This document shows, piece by piece, positions 34,286-43,423 of a stretch of DNA of 53,046 nucleotides (position 1 is its first letter; every line of letters starts with the position of its first letter). Made by a program: the position numbers and the translations under genes. Origin of the DNA: Thiotrichales bacterium (GTDB lineage Bacteria > Pseudomonadota > Gammaproteobacteria > HK1); NCBI GenBank assembly GCA_026709935.1, contig JAPOSC010000004.1, positions 1 to 53,046 on the forward strand, read 5' to 3'. The notes beneath the pieces were generated by a model. That model did no database searches. It was not told the DNA's origin and saw only the letters and a program-made list of their open reading frames with translations.

Positions 34286-34627
34286 TCTTGGCCGCAGGGA
34301 GCGGACAGGCCGGGGTCGGCTTCGGACCTGAAGCCGGCTCCGGACCGGGGTGCCGGGACCGGTTCGACACACTCGGGGCGCAGCTCTGCCGGTGGAACGC
34401 TCTGGCCCGACTCATCCACACAACGGCTGAACGCGCCGCCACCATGGCGCAGGACACGCACTGGATGCGACTCGCATCAGTGCCATAATTCCTGATTGTC
34501 GGACATGCAGAGGGCGACTGCGGGCCGTCCTTGAATGGTGCCGCGTAGATCACCCGGTGGTCGCCGCCATCGGAACCGCTCGGTCGGACTCGACCTCGGT
34601 GCGCACCATGCGGCCCGTCATTGCGGG
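34286..34627. other. Intergenic, no feature seen
   Basis: A 342-bp stretch between the Calx-beta gene and the nucleotidyltransferase gene, which converge here. I see no conserved frame, tRNA or clear terminator. Confidence 0.4.
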
Positions 34628-35365
34628 TCATCCCTTCGCGGAATCGTCCGCTCCGGCACTGCCCAGCGACTTGAGCAGCTTCCTCGCGATCGGCACCGCC
34701 TTCTCCAGTCGCTCGGCGCCATCTTCTCCGATCGACTGCTTGCGGTCCTGGATGTTGTGGACGGTCTGGAGGAGCATCTTCAGCAACTGCGGATCTCCGC
34801 CCTGGTATCTCCCGGTGTCGGGATCGACAGCCCCCAGCGCCTTCGCCACCGCCGCTTCGTAGAGCACGCCGGCCTCTTCTTCGACGGCGGTCACCGCGGC
34901 CTGCATCTCGGGGAACTGCTCGATCCACAGTTCAAGGTCGTCTTCGGTAATTCCGAACCGCCGTGCGATCGTCCTCCGCGGGCGGTTGACCGCGAGCGCC
35001 CGCGTCAACCGGATCGGGTGAGTGCGCTTGTCGTACTGCACCTTGGGTGCCTTGCGGTAGTGCGCTCGCGTGATCCCCTGACCACACAACGGGCAGTGAT
35101 GCGGATGGGGATGGTCTTCGGTAGGAGTCACGCCTGGCACCTGCGCAGCGTCAAATATTGTATCTCGACCGAGTGCCCCATCGATGAAATCGGAGACTTC
35201 TGGATGTCCGGGGACATAGAGATCGGCTTCCATCGAGATGAGGAGTTCCCTGGGCGCATTCGGGTACTGACCGAGAATTGCCTGACTTCCAATGACTATC
35301 AGATCCTGATATCCAGTGACGTCGGCAGCGGCACGAATAATATGCTCAAGTTCGTCGCGTCGCAT
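34628..35365 (-). CDS. Chimeric DUF6036-type nucleotidyltransferase
   Basis: A 245-residue protein. Residues 1-70 follow the start of DUF6036-type nucleotidyltransferases: MRRDELEHIIRAA, LIVIGSQAILGQYPNAP and SMEADLYVPGHPE, with the nucleotidyltransferase-like G-S and the acidic E-x-D-L pair. Around residue 70 the family pattern stops and an unrelated segment begins: a small zinc-knuckle-like HCPLCGQGITRAHYRK, then an HTH-like RRTIARRFGITEDDLELWI and a helical tail resembling phage terminase small-subunit or transposase-type binding domains. The catalytic domain is therefore probably incomplete. It overlaps its upstream partner by 20 bases, as in toxin-antitoxin pairs. Confidence 0.6.
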   Translation of the reverse strand: MRRDELEHIIRAAADVTGYQDLIVIGSQAILGQYPNAPRELLISMEADLYVPGHPEVSDFIDGALGRDTIFDAAQVPGVTPTEDHPHPHHCPLCGQGITRAHYRKAPKVQYDKRTHPIRLTRALAVNRPRRTIARRFGITEDDLELWIEQFPEMQAAVTAVEEEAGVLYEAAVAKALGAVDPDTGRYQGGDPQLLKMLLQTVHNIQDRKQSIGEDGAERLEKAVPIARKLLKSLGSAGADDSAKG

Positions 35366-35741
35366 AGATCTCTGCCCGTTCTTCTTCGGTGACAAGACTT
35401 GTGAAAGGATGGGAACTGCGCAGACGTTGCCCTTCGTCGGATTCTTCGAGCAGCATGGCGCGAAGCGTTTCCCAGGGCTGAGTCTCGATCAGGTGTTTCC
35501 ATTCCGCATGGCAGAGCGGGAGATAACCGCCTTTGCGGGCGGTCCATCGCTCAATATTATCGAGACCGATTTGGACCAGGGCCGGGTTTTCGTCGATCCG
35601 TGCGACTGTGATACGGGTTAGTTCGAGTACCTTTCGGTCGATTTCGGGATGGCCGCGGGGGCGATTTTCAGCAATGGCCCTGCGGTTGGCTTCACGCCAT
35701 TCTTCCTCCCAGCGCTCTCGTTCTTCCAGTGATGCGGGCAT
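35346..35741 (-). CDS. Putative antitoxin partner of the nucleotidyltransferase
   Basis: A 131-residue charged protein, beginning with an acidic and basic helix (EERERWEEEWREANRRAIAE) and continuing EIDRKVLELTRITVARIDEN with a DNIERWTARKGG region. It has no enzyme motif I recognise. Overlapping the start of a DUF6036-type nucleotidyltransferase by 20 bases suggests a two-gene toxin-antitoxin or defence module with this as the antidote or regulator. The start at 35741 has AAAGG about 9 bases upstream and is preferred over the ATG at 35756. Confidence 0.6.
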   Translation of the reverse strand: MPASLEERERWEEEWREANRRAIAENRPRGHPEIDRKVLELTRITVARIDENPALVQIGLDNIERWTARKGGYLPLCHAEWKHLIETQPWETLRAMLLEESDEGQRLRSSHPFTSLVTEEERAEIYATRRT

Positions 35742-35752
35742 GGTCGTGCCTT

Positions 35753-36073
35753 TCATGTGGATATGAGGGGCGTGCTTGGGTCAACCACCGGACAGTGCAC
35801 GTTGTGGCTGTAATCAGCTTCAAGATACCGGATTGTGGATGGAGCGATCACTGATCCGGACGGTGCGATCAGAACCAACGAAGCGGCCGGCGGCGGCTTG
35901 CCGGGATCAGGATCCTTCGCCACACGTGTGCAGACTATACTTTCGAGGTCCCATTCATCACGTTCATTCTTGATCGACGGAACAACCCGAGTTAGCTCTT
36001 TATCCAGAGCCGAGCCTTTACCGACTGGCGGAACTCCGCCCTTGTCGAGTGCGGATTTACGGTCCTTGCCCAT
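35753..36073 (-). CDS. Hypothetical island protein
   Basis: A 106-residue protein of unknown function. The N-terminal half is lysine- and proline-rich and repeats the element SALDKG/SALDKE (DKGGVPPVGKGSALDKELTR). The C-terminal half is more structured (LVLIAPSGSVIAPSTIRYLE). AGGAG lies about 9 bases before the ATG at 36073, so this start is preferred over the ATG at 36091. It precedes the putative antitoxin gene on the same strand by 11 bases and may belong to the same operon. Confidence 0.5.
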   Translation of the reverse strand: MGKDRKSALDKGGVPPVGKGSALDKELTRVVPSIKNERDEWDLESIVCTRVAKDPDPGKPPPAASLVLIAPSGSVIAPSTIRYLEADYSHNVHCPVVDPSTPLIST

Positions 36074-36147
36074 GTTGATGTTCTCCTGCATTGGGAGTCG
36101 ACACGTGGCGGGATTTGGTCGCGCCGACCCGCCGCACCTTCAACGCT

Positions 36148-36297
36148 TCATTCGTCATCTGGCTCCGGCTCGAACCAGGGCAGTACATCCTTCATGTCGG
36201 CATATGCCTGTACCGTATGTCTGGACCGCGCCCGGTTCCGTCGTACGGATCGCACGTAAATTCGCCGTGGATGCCGGTCCAACCTGTACCCCGTCAC
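36148..36297 (-). CDS. Possible small island protein (GTG start)
   Basis: A 49-codon frame from a GTG at 36297 to a stop at 36148. The product begins YRLDRHPRRIYVRSVRR and ends in an acidic WFEPEPDDE, a basic-to-acidic layout seen in very short accessory proteins of integrative elements. It lies between the integrase and the small hypothetical gene, all on the same strand. There is no clear ribosome site, so this is tentative. Confidence 0.3.
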   Translation of the reverse strand: MTGYRLDRHPRRIYVRSVRRNRARSRHTVQAYADMKDVLPWFEPEPDDE

Positions 36298-36332
36298 TCG
36301 CAGAGCCGGGATCGGTCAGAGGACTTGTCCGT

Positions 36333-37541
36333 TCATCGCGCCGCCTCCCGGTGCACGTCGAGCCGCACCACGCCCGCCGGCTCCGGGTTGAGAAACTGCG
36401 CCCACCGCTCCATTAGCTCCCGGCACCGTTCGAACAGGTCACTTCGGGCATAGGCCGCCTCCGCCTTGTCTTTGAGCGTGTGCGCGAGGGCTGCCTCGCA
36501 GACTTCACGGGGGAAACTCGTCCGTTCCTGCGCCCAGACCCGAAAGCTCGCCCGGAATCCGTGTGCCGTGGCGTCGATGCCAAGCCGCGAGAGCGCCTGA
36601 ACGAAACACCGCTCCGTCAACGGTCGCCCGCCACGCGATGGGAACACGAGATCGCTTTGCTCGCTTCGGAGCACCCGCGCCTCGGCGAGCACATCGAGTG
36701 CACCCTGTGAGAGCGGTACGCGATGTGCTCGCCCCGCCTTCATCCGGCTCGCCGGGACGGTCCAGGTCGCCGCCTCAAGGTCAATCTCATTCCAGGTGGC
36801 AAATCGAATCTCGCCGGCGCGGGCCGCGGTCAACACGAGGAATTCAAACGCGAGCATGAGTATCGGTGCCACGTTCGACCTCTGAACTGCCGCGATGGCA
36901 TTCTCGACTTCGTTGTACGGCAACGAGCGTTGCGGCGTACTTCCGTTCGGCTGGCGCGCGAGCACTGCCTTGACGGCATCAGCCGGGTTGTCGGGCCGGA
37001 GCCCCTGCGCGACCGCCCAGGTGAGCACCGCGTCGATCCGCTGGCGCACGCGCTTTGCGGTGGTCGGCTTCTGGTGCCAGATTGGGGTGAGTACCGCGAT
37101 CACGTCCTCGGTCGAGACCTCGGCCACTCCGCAATCGCCGATCCGCGGGAAGACGTACTGTTCGAGAGTCGTGATCCACTGTTCAGCGTGCTTGACGTTG
37201 CGCCAACCAGGCCGACGCAGTTCGTAGACCTTGCGCGCGGCCTCGGCGAAGGTTGTCGTCGCCACCTGCTCCCGGCGTTTCTCGCTGAGAGGGTCACCGC
37301 CCGCGCGGGCCTCGCGTCGATTCGTCAACGCCGTCTCGCGTGCTTGTGCCAGCGTCACGAGCGGGAATCCGCCGAGTCCGAGCTCGCGCCGCTTGCCGCG
37401 AATCCGCAGCCGCTGTACCCACTGCTTCGTGCCGGCCGCGGTCACCCGGAGTATCAGCCCGTGCCCATCCCAATAATGACCGGGTGCGGCGACGTTGCGG
37501 ACGAAGGAGGCTTGCAGCCGGTTGTATTCCCGATTGCCCAT
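36333..37541 (-). CDS. int: Tyrosine recombinase (P4-type integrase)
   Basis: A 402-residue phage P4-like integrase with an N-terminal DUF4102 arm-binding domain (HYWDGHGLILRVTAAGTKQW), a central core-binding domain and the C-terminal catalytic domain. Catalytic residues are visible: first Arg in TAARAGEIRFATW, Lys in MKAGRAHRVPLS, His-x-x-Arg in HGFRASF, a later His in ALAHTLKDK and the nucleophile Tyr in EAAYARSD. All are intact, so the enzyme may be functional. It lies 154 bp from the 3' end of tRNA-Phe, its target. The ATG at 37541 is preferred; the frame extends to 37607. Confidence 0.93.
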   Translation of the reverse strand: MGNREYNRLQASFVRNVAAPGHYWDGHGLILRVTAAGTKQWVQRLRIRGKRRELGLGGFPLVTLAQARETALTNRREARAGGDPLSEKRREQVATTTFAEAARKVYELRRPGWRNVKHAEQWITTLEQYVFPRIGDCGVAEVSTEDVIAVLTPIWHQKPTTAKRVRQRIDAVLTWAVAQGLRPDNPADAVKAVLARQPNGSTPQRSLPYNEVENAIAAVQRSNVAPILMLAFEFLVLTAARAGEIRFATWNEIDLEAATWTVPASRMKAGRAHRVPLSQGALDVLAEARVLRSEQSDLVFPSRGGRPLTERCFVQALSRLGIDATAHGFRASFRVWAQERTSFPREVCEAALAHTLKDKAEAAYARSDLFERCRELMERWAQFLNPEPAGVVRLDVHREAAR

Positions 37542-37695
37542 CCCTGTATCGCCCCTTTTGTCACCCCATTTGAAGGCAACAGTATCGGACGATAACGAAT
37601 GATGCAAGAGGCTGTCGGATTCCAGCGTTTCGGGCGAATCTAGCGGAAGTGACTGATTTTAGAGGGGAAATGACGTGTAAATCGTTGATTTCGGA

Positions 37696-37771
<76 letters not shown>

Positions 37772-38068
37772 GCGGTACGGAGTCGTGGGGGGAGAACCCC
37801 GAAGGGCGACGTATTTAATCGGTCGCGGGCCGGGAGGTCAAGCTGATGACGCACCGATCGGCGGTTCCCGCCAGCGCCCCCGAAAACCGGCCCGGCCCGT
37901 ACCCGGAGGGCTCGCTCGGATGACTCACCGATACTGCATCACTTTCAATTTCCAGCGGAATCTCCTTCCGCGTCAAGCCACTTGCCAGCGGTGACAGAAG
38001 CATTGCGGGAGGATGTTCCGGTAAACACCGTCATTTGCCCGGAGATCTCCTCGGCCGGCGTGAGCCAG
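37772..38068. other. Intergenic between tRNA-Phe and argE
   Basis: A 297-bp gap that should hold the tRNA-Phe promoter on the minus strand. I see no gene. No clear terminator for the argE end is visible. Confidence 0.4.
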
Positions 38069-39220
38069 TCAGCGTGAGAGGGCATCCATCAGCCGGTGCA
38101 GGAAACGCTCGCACTGCGAGACCTGGTCGATCTCGATGTACTCGTTCGGCTGGTGGGCCTGGTCGATCGAACCCGGACCGCAGATGACGGTCGAGAACCC
38201 CGCCTCCTGGAACTGGCCCGCCTCCGCCGCGTAGGCCGCGGCATGGACGGCGTTGTCGCCGGTGAGGGCACGGGCAATGCGCTCGGCCTCGCCATTCTCC
38301 TCGGGGCCGAAGGCGGGCGCCTGGTTGGCCAGTCGCGTTTCGATGTTCGCCTCCGGCGCCACCCGCCGCATCACCGGCAGCACCTCCGACTCGTACCAGT
38401 CCCGGAAGCGGTTCACGTGGTGCATGGGGTCATCCTCGGGGACGTGTCGGATATCCCAGACGAAGCGGCAGCGGCGGCTGATGATGTTCGCGGCGGTGCC
38501 GCCTTCGATGACCCCGACGTGGATGGTGGTGTACGGCGGCTCGAACAGCAGCGCCGAGACGTTCGCCTCCGCCTCGCGCGCCATCTCGTCGAGCCTGGCG
38601 ACGAGCCGCGCCGCGGTCATCACCGCGCTCACCCCGCGATGGGTCTGGCTCGAATGGGTCTCGTGGCCGGTGACCACCGTCTCCATCACCGTGATGCCCT
38701 TGTGCGCGGTCATCACCTTCATCGATGTCGGCTCACCCACGATCACCGCGGCCGGGCGCGGCGCCTCGGCCGCCAGCCGCGCGATCATCGCCGGCGCGCC
38801 GAGGCAGCCCACCTCCTCGTCGTAGGACAGGGCAAGGTGGATCGGGCGCTTCAGCCCCCGCGCCAGCATGTCGGGAACCAGGGCAAGGGCGATGGCGGAG
38901 AAGCTCTTCATGTCCGCAGTGCCCCGTCCGTAGAGGCGTCCGTCGCTTTCGACGACCCGGAACGGGTCGGTGTCCCACGGCTGCCCGTCGACCGGCACCA
39001 CGTCGGTATGCCCGGAGAGCACCACGCCGCCCTCGACGTGCGGCCCGATGGTGGCGTAGAGGTTCGCCTTGGTCGCATCCTCGTTCGGCACCATGTGCGA
39101 TTCCACGCCGTGTCCGGCGAGGTAGTCGCGCACGAAGTGGATGAGGTCGAGGTTGGAATCGCACGAGACGGTAGGGAATCCGACGAGGGTCTCGATCATT
39201 TCACGGGACGAATGATTCAT
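38069..39220 (-). CDS. argE: Acetylornithine deacetylase (ArgE-type M20 deacylase)
   Basis: A 383-residue M20 metallohydrolase. The metal and catalytic motifs are SGHTDVVPVD with His71, GRGTADMK with Asp103, and YDEEVGC with Glu135 and Glu136. The sequence follows the ArgE branch (N-acetylornithine to ornithine plus acetate). However, it is the last gene of a peptide-type ABC transporter operon and overlaps the preceding gene in an ATGA junction. Such placement often marks a catabolic N-acyl-amino-acid or dipeptide deacylase rather than the arginine-pathway enzyme. The window also holds argH, but far away. Confidence 0.85.
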   Translation of the reverse strand: MNHSSREMIETLVGFPTVSCDSNLDLIHFVRDYLAGHGVESHMVPNEDATKANLYATIGPHVEGGVVLSGHTDVVPVDGQPWDTDPFRVVESDGRLYGRGTADMKSFSAIALALVPDMLARGLKRPIHLALSYDEEVGCLGAPAMIARLAAEAPRPAAVIVGEPTSMKVMTAHKGITVMETVVTGHETHSSQTHRGVSAVMTAARLVARLDEMAREAEANVSALLFEPPYTTIHVGVIEGGTAANIISRRCRFVWDIRHVPEDDPMHHVNRFRDWYESEVLPVMRRVAPEANIETRLANQAPAFGPEENGEAERIARALTGDNAVHAAAYAAEAGQFQEAGFSTVICGPGSIDQAHQPNEYIEIDQVSQCERFLHRLMDALSR

Positions 39221-40326
39221 GCGGCGGGGCTCCCTTGGGATCGACCGGGGGATCGACCGGGGGATCGGCCGGGGGATCGGCCGAGGGTCGGCCGGGCACC
39301 GGCCGGGATGCGCTCCTCCTCCACCCCGTGACACGCGACCTCCGTCGCGCCGGTGCGGATCGGCAGGGGCGCTTCACGGCGGCAACGGTCGTTCGCGTAC
39401 GGACAGCGCGGATGGAAATGACACCCCGACGGTGGACTGATCGGGCTCGGCACCTCGCCCGCGACCGGGGTTCGGGCGCGTCCCGTCATTTCCAGATCGG
39501 GGATCGCGTCGAGCAGCATGCGCGTATACGGATGCCTCGGCGTGGTGAACAGCGTCCGGGCATCGCTCCATTCCACGAGCCGCCCCAGGTACATCACCCC
39601 GACGAAGTCGGAGATGTGGTAGACGACCGCGAGGTCATGGCTGATGAAGAGGTAGGTGAGCCCGAGCGAGCGCTGAAGCTCCTTCATCAGATTCAGGATC
39701 TGAGCCTGGACCGAGACATCGAGGGCCGAGGTCGGTTCGTCGCACACCAGGAAATCGGGCTGACTCGCAAGCGCCCGCGCGATCGAGATGCGCTGACGCT
39801 GCCCGCCGGAGAACTCGTGCGGAAACTTCGTCCCGTCGGCCGGCGAAAGCCCCACCTGGGTCAGCAGATGGCCCACGCGGGTGGCGATGGCAGTCTGTCC
39901 CCGCGCCAGATGATGCGCCCGAATCGGCTCGGCGATGATGTCCTCGACCCGCCACCGCGGATTGAGGCTCGCGTAGGGGTCCTGGAAGATCATCTGCCAG
40001 CGTCGGCGCACCGGCTCGATCTCGGCGCGGGTCTTCAGCGTCGCGAGGTCCACCCCTTCGAACTCGATGCGCCCTCGGGTCGGCCCGTAGAGCCCGACCA
40101 CCAGCCGGGCCACGGTCGACTTCCCGCACCCGGATTCACCCACGAGGCCGAAGGTGCGCCCGCGCGGAATCGTGAAGCTCACCCCGTCGACCGCCTTGAG
40201 CATGACGCGGCCGGCCCCCTCGAACACCCGGTTCAGAAGCGGGGGAGAGACATCGAACTCCTTCGCGAGCCCGTCCACCCGGAGGAGAGCGTCGCGGTCG
40301 CGGCCGGAGATGGACCCGGCCGTCAT
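39217..40326 (-). CDS. Oligopeptide/dipeptide ABC transporter ATP-binding protein (F-type)
   Basis: A 369-residue OppF/DppF-family ATPase. Walker A is GESGCGKST, the signature is FSGGQRQRISIARAL, and Walker B FLVCDEPTSALDVS; the family's C-terminal cysteine-rich region is CHFHPRCPYANDRC. The last ~20 residues are a GRSPGRSPGRSPGRS tail encoded by a 12-bp tandem repeat, not part of the family. Its start overlaps the D-type ATPase stop (ATGA), and its own stop overlaps the argE start. Confidence 0.92.
   Translation of the reverse strand: MTAGSISGRDRDALLRVDGLAKEFDVSPPLLNRVFEGAGRVMLKAVDGVSFTIPRGRTFGLVGESGCGKSTVARLVVGLYGPTRGRIEFEGVDLATLKTRAEIEPVRRRWQMIFQDPYASLNPRWRVEDIIAEPIRAHHLARGQTAIATRVGHLLTQVGLSPADGTKFPHEFSGGQRQRISIARALASQPDFLVCDEPTSALDVSVQAQILNLMKELQRSLGLTYLFISHDLAVVYHISDFVGVMYLGRLVEWSDARTLFTTPRHPYTRMLLDAIPDLEMTGRARTPVAGEVPSPISPPSGCHFHPRCPYANDRCRREAPLPIRTGATEVACHGVEEERIPAGARPTLGRSPGRSPGRSPGRSQGSPAA
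39237..39298. repeat. 12-bp tandem repeat at the F-subunit 3' end
   Basis: About five copies of a GGGATCGACCGG-type 12-base unit, diverging toward GGGATCGGCCGG and then GGGTCGGCCGG. Because the unit is a multiple of three it extends the ATPase reading frame with a Gly-Arg-Ser-Pro tail. It also lies directly in front of the argE start, where it may affect coupling. Confidence 0.75.
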
Positions 40327-41309
40327 CGGTCGCTCCCGGCGCCATCGAACAGCCAGCACGCCACCTGCGCGCCCGCCGCGGACACGAGCTCCGGGCGTTC
40401 GCTCCGGCAGCGCGGCAGCGCGCGCGGACAGCGGGGGTTGAACGCGCAACCGGCGGGGATCTCGGTCAGTCGCGGCATCGCTCCGTCGATCTGTACCAGC
40501 CGCTCCACATCGTGGCCGATCATCGGGATCGACCCCATCAGGCCGTGCGTGTAGGGATGCCGCGCATCTCCGATCACCTGCTGCACGTCGCCGACCTCCA
40601 CGATCCTCCCCGCGTACATCACCGCCACCCGATCCGCGGTCTCCGCGATCACCCCCATGTCGTGGGTCACCAGCATCACCGCGGTCCCGTGTTCCGCGCA
40701 CAGACGCTTGAGGAGGGCGATGATCTGGGCCTGGATGGAGACGTCGAGCGCGGTGGTGGGCTCGTCGGCAATGATGAGCTTCGGATTCGCAGCCAGCGCA
40801 AGCGCAATGACCACCCGCTGGCGCATCCCGCCGGAGAACTGGTGCGGATACTCGTCGATGCGCCGCGCGGCGGCGGGGATCCCCACTTCGTCGAGAAGCT
40901 CGATCGCGCGCTTTCTCGCGGCGGCCTCGTCCAGGTCGAGGTGGGTGCGAATCGTCTCGGTGAGCTGCCTGGCGATCGAGTAGAGCGGATTCAGCGACGT
41001 GAGGGGGTCCTGGAACACCATCGCGATGCTGCGGCCCCGGAGCCGGCGCATCCGCTCGGGGCGCAGATTATCGATCCGCTGCCCTTCGAACCGGATCTGT
41101 CCGGACGCGATTCGGCCCGGGGGCTCCAGCAGCCCGATGACGGCGGCGCCGGTCAGCGACTTCCCGGCTCCGGACTCCCCCACCACCCCGAGCACCTCAC
41201 CCGCGTCGATGTGGAACGAAACGCCGTCGACGGCGACGAGAACGCCGCGGCGGGTCGGGAACTCCACCCGCAGCCCCTCGACCTGGAGCAGTGGAACCGG
41301 GTCCGTCAT
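40323..41309 (-). CDS. Oligopeptide/dipeptide ABC transporter ATP-binding protein (D-type)
   Basis: A 328-residue OppD/DppD-family ATPase. Walker A is GESGAGKS, Q-loop region FQDPLTSLNP, signature FSGGMRQRVVIALAL, Walker B LIIADEPTTALDVS and the switch His in LVTHDMG. The C-terminal motif CAFNPRCPRALPRC is the cysteine region typical of peptide-type systems. The start at 41309 is the first to give a standard N terminus. A 145-bp gap separates it from the C permease gene. Confidence 0.93.
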   Translation of the reverse strand: MTDPVPLLQVEGLRVEFPTRRGVLVAVDGVSFHIDAGEVLGVVGESGAGKSLTGAAVIGLLEPPGRIASGQIRFEGQRIDNLRPERMRRLRGRSIAMVFQDPLTSLNPLYSIARQLTETIRTHLDLDEAAARKRAIELLDEVGIPAAARRIDEYPHQFSGGMRQRVVIALALAANPKLIIADEPTTALDVSIQAQIIALLKRLCAEHGTAVMLVTHDMGVIAETADRVAVMYAGRIVEVGDVQQVIGDARHPYTHGLMGSIPMIGHDVERLVQIDGAMPRLTEIPAGCAFNPRCPRALPRCRSERPELVSAAGAQVACWLFDGAGSDR

Positions 41310-41454
41310 CAAACCCGGACCGCGCACGGGCAGCCGCCCCGGGAACGGCCCGCCCGCAAGATCGGTGGTCGAGGAGAACCCGGGGCCACGAGTCCCGACC
41401 GCGGCGGGACATTCCGGCCGGGCACCGGATTGTTTCCATGAGTCTCGGGGGTTT

Positions 41455-42435
41455 TCATCGCAGCTTCGGGTTGAGCGCGTCGCGCAGCCAGTCGCCAAGC
41501 AGGTTGACCGCCAGGGCCAGGGCGACGAGAGCGACCCCGGGGAAGATCGTCATCCACCATTCCCCGGAAAACAGGAAGTTGTTGCCGAACCGGATGAGGG
41601 TCCCGAGCGAAGGCTGGGTCGGCGGTACGCCCACCCCGAGGAACGACAGCGTCGCCTCGGTGAGGATCGCGATCGCGAGACTGATGGTCGCGATGACCAG
41701 CACCGGCCCCATCACGTTCGGCAGCACGTGCTGGAACATGATCGCGAGCGGACGGCGGCCGATCACGCGCGCCGCCTGCACGTACTCCTTGTTCTTCTCC
41801 ACCATCGTCGAGCCGCGCACCGTGCGCGCGAACTGCACCCAGTTCGAAAGCCCGATCGCGAAGATGAGCACCAGCAGCGCCACGTCGTCCTGCACGGCGC
41901 GCGGGAGTATCGTCTTCGCGAAGCCGAACAGCAGCAGCGCCACAAGCACTGCGGGAAAACTGAGCTGCACGTCCGCGACCCGCATGATGAAGTGGTCGAG
42001 CCGCCCGCCGACGTATCCCGAGACGAGCCCGAGCCCCACCCCCAGCACCACGGAGAAGAGCACACTCGCGAACCCCACGATCAGCGAGACCTTCATCCCG
42101 AACATGATGGCGGAGAGCACGTCGCGCCCCTGCTCGTCGGTACCGAGTGGAAAGTCCCAGGTCCCGCCCTCCATCCACACCGGCGGCAGGAAGGCGTTCA
42201 TGAGATCCAGGGTCGCGACATCGTTGGTGTTGTGCGGCGCGAGCCACGGCGCGAAGAACGCGGCAACGAAGCACACCATGGTGACCACGAAGGCGGCGAT
42301 GGTCACCGGCGAGGTCCGGAAGCTGTGGAAGATGTCGCTGTCGAAGAAGCGGCGGAGCCGGTCGGCGGCGCGCGCAAGCAGGCCGGCGGCCGCCGTCTCG
42401 GGCGGATGGCCGGTGTCGATGTTCATCCCGGCCAT
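41455..42435 (-). CDS. Oligopeptide/dipeptide ABC transporter permease (C-type)
   Basis: A 326-residue DppC/OppC-family permease. It starts with a cytoplasmic tail of about 40 residues and the first membrane helix VTIAAFVVTMVCFVAAFFAPW, followed by a periplasmic loop. The permease core contains FARTVRGSTM and the EAA loop EYVQAARVIGRRPLAIMFQH. About six membrane segments are predicted. It starts 4 bases after the B permease stop; a second ATG lies 9 bases in. Confidence 0.92.
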   Translation of the reverse strand: MAGMNIDTGHPPETAAAGLLARAADRLRRFFDSDIFHSFRTSPVTIAAFVVTMVCFVAAFFAPWLAPHNTNDVATLDLMNAFLPPVWMEGGTWDFPLGTDEQGRDVLSAIMFGMKVSLIVGFASVLFSVVLGVGLGLVSGYVGGRLDHFIMRVADVQLSFPAVLVALLLFGFAKTILPRAVQDDVALLVLIFAIGLSNWVQFARTVRGSTMVEKNKEYVQAARVIGRRPLAIMFQHVLPNVMGPVLVIATISLAIAILTEATLSFLGVGVPPTQPSLGTLIRFGNNFLFSGEWWMTIFPGVALVALALAVNLLGDWLRDALNPKLR

Positions 42436-42439
42436 GCGC

Positions 42440-43423
42440 TCAGTGCGCCCGAGCCGCGCCGCCGTCGAGCCGCAGCCGCGGATCGATGACGTAGTACAGC
42501 AGATCGACGATCAGGTTGATGACGACGAAGATGAACGCCACCAGGCACAGGTAGGCCGCCATCACCGGTATGTCGACGAACTGGATCGCCTGGAGGAACA
42601 GCAGCCCCATGCCCGGCCACTGGAAAACCGTCTCGGTGATGATGGCGAACGCGATCAGCGAACCGATCTGAAGACCGGTGATGGTAATCACCGGGACCAG
42701 GGTGTTCTTCAGAGCATGACCGAAGTTGACCGCGCGACTGGTCAGGCCCCGCGCCCTCGCGAACTTGATGTAGTCGGTGCGCAGCACCTCCAGCATCTCC
42801 GCCCGCACGAGCCGCATGAGCAGCGTGAGCTGGAACAGGCACAGCGTCACCGACGGCAGGATGATGGACCGGAACCCCTCCCAGGACACCAGATTGCTCT
42901 CCCACCCGATGTTCACGGTGACCCCGCGCCCGAACGAGGGGAGCCAGCCGAGCCACACCGAGAAGGTCAGAATCAAGAGGATGCCGATGAGGAAGGTCGG
43001 GAGGGAAATGCCGATCAGCGAAGTCGTGAGCAGGAGGCGCGAGACCGCGCCCTCGCGGTGCAGCCCGGTGTAGACCCCGAGCGGCACCCCGATCGCCAGG
43101 GCGAGCACCGCGGCGACGAACACGAGCTCCAGCGTCGCGGGCAGGCGCTCCCCGATCGCCTCCTCCACCGGCACCGACAGCCGGTACGACTGGCCGAAGT
43201 CCCCGCGCAGCGCATTGCCGGCGAAGCGGGCGAACTGGATCGGGAACGGGTCGTTCAGCCCGAGCGCCTTCGCCATCCGCTCGCGCTCCTCGATGGTCGC
43301 CTCGATGCCGACCATGTTGTTGACCGGATCGCCGACGAAGTTGAACAACGAGAACGCGATGAACCCGACCGCGAGCATCACCAGGATGGACTGGAAAAGA
43401 CGGCGCACGATGAAGGCGAGCAT
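42440..43423 (-). CDS. Oligopeptide/dipeptide ABC transporter permease (B-type)
   Basis: A 327-residue DppB/OppB-family permease. The N-terminal helix FIVRRLFQSILVMLAVGFIA is standard. The family loop DPVNNMVG and the EAA motif TDYIKFARARGLTSRAVNFG are present, with about six membrane helices in all. It pairs with the C-type permease to form the transmembrane channel. It lies 166 bp downstream of the binding-protein gene, a gap that often lets the binding protein be made in excess. Confidence 0.93.
   Translation of the reverse strand: MLAFIVRRLFQSILVMLAVGFIAFSLFNFVGDPVNNMVGIEATIEERERMAKALGLNDPFPIQFARFAGNALRGDFGQSYRLSVPVEEAIGERLPATLELVFVAAVLALAIGVPLGVYTGLHREGAVSRLLLTTSLIGISLPTFLIGILLILTFSVWLGWLPSFGRGVTVNIGWESNLVSWEGFRSIILPSVTLCLFQLTLLMRLVRAEMLEVLRTDYIKFARARGLTSRAVNFGHALKNTLVPVITITGLQIGSLIAFAIITETVFQWPGMGLLFLQAIQFVDIPVMAAYLCLVAFIFVVINLIVDLLYYVIDPRLRLDGGAARAH

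Noticed and set aside
36091..36453. Plus-strand 120-codon frame at the integrase 3' end
   Set aside because: It overlaps the integrase C-terminus in antisense and shows no conserved pattern. The minus-strand small frame at 36148-36297 is a better, though weak, candidate.
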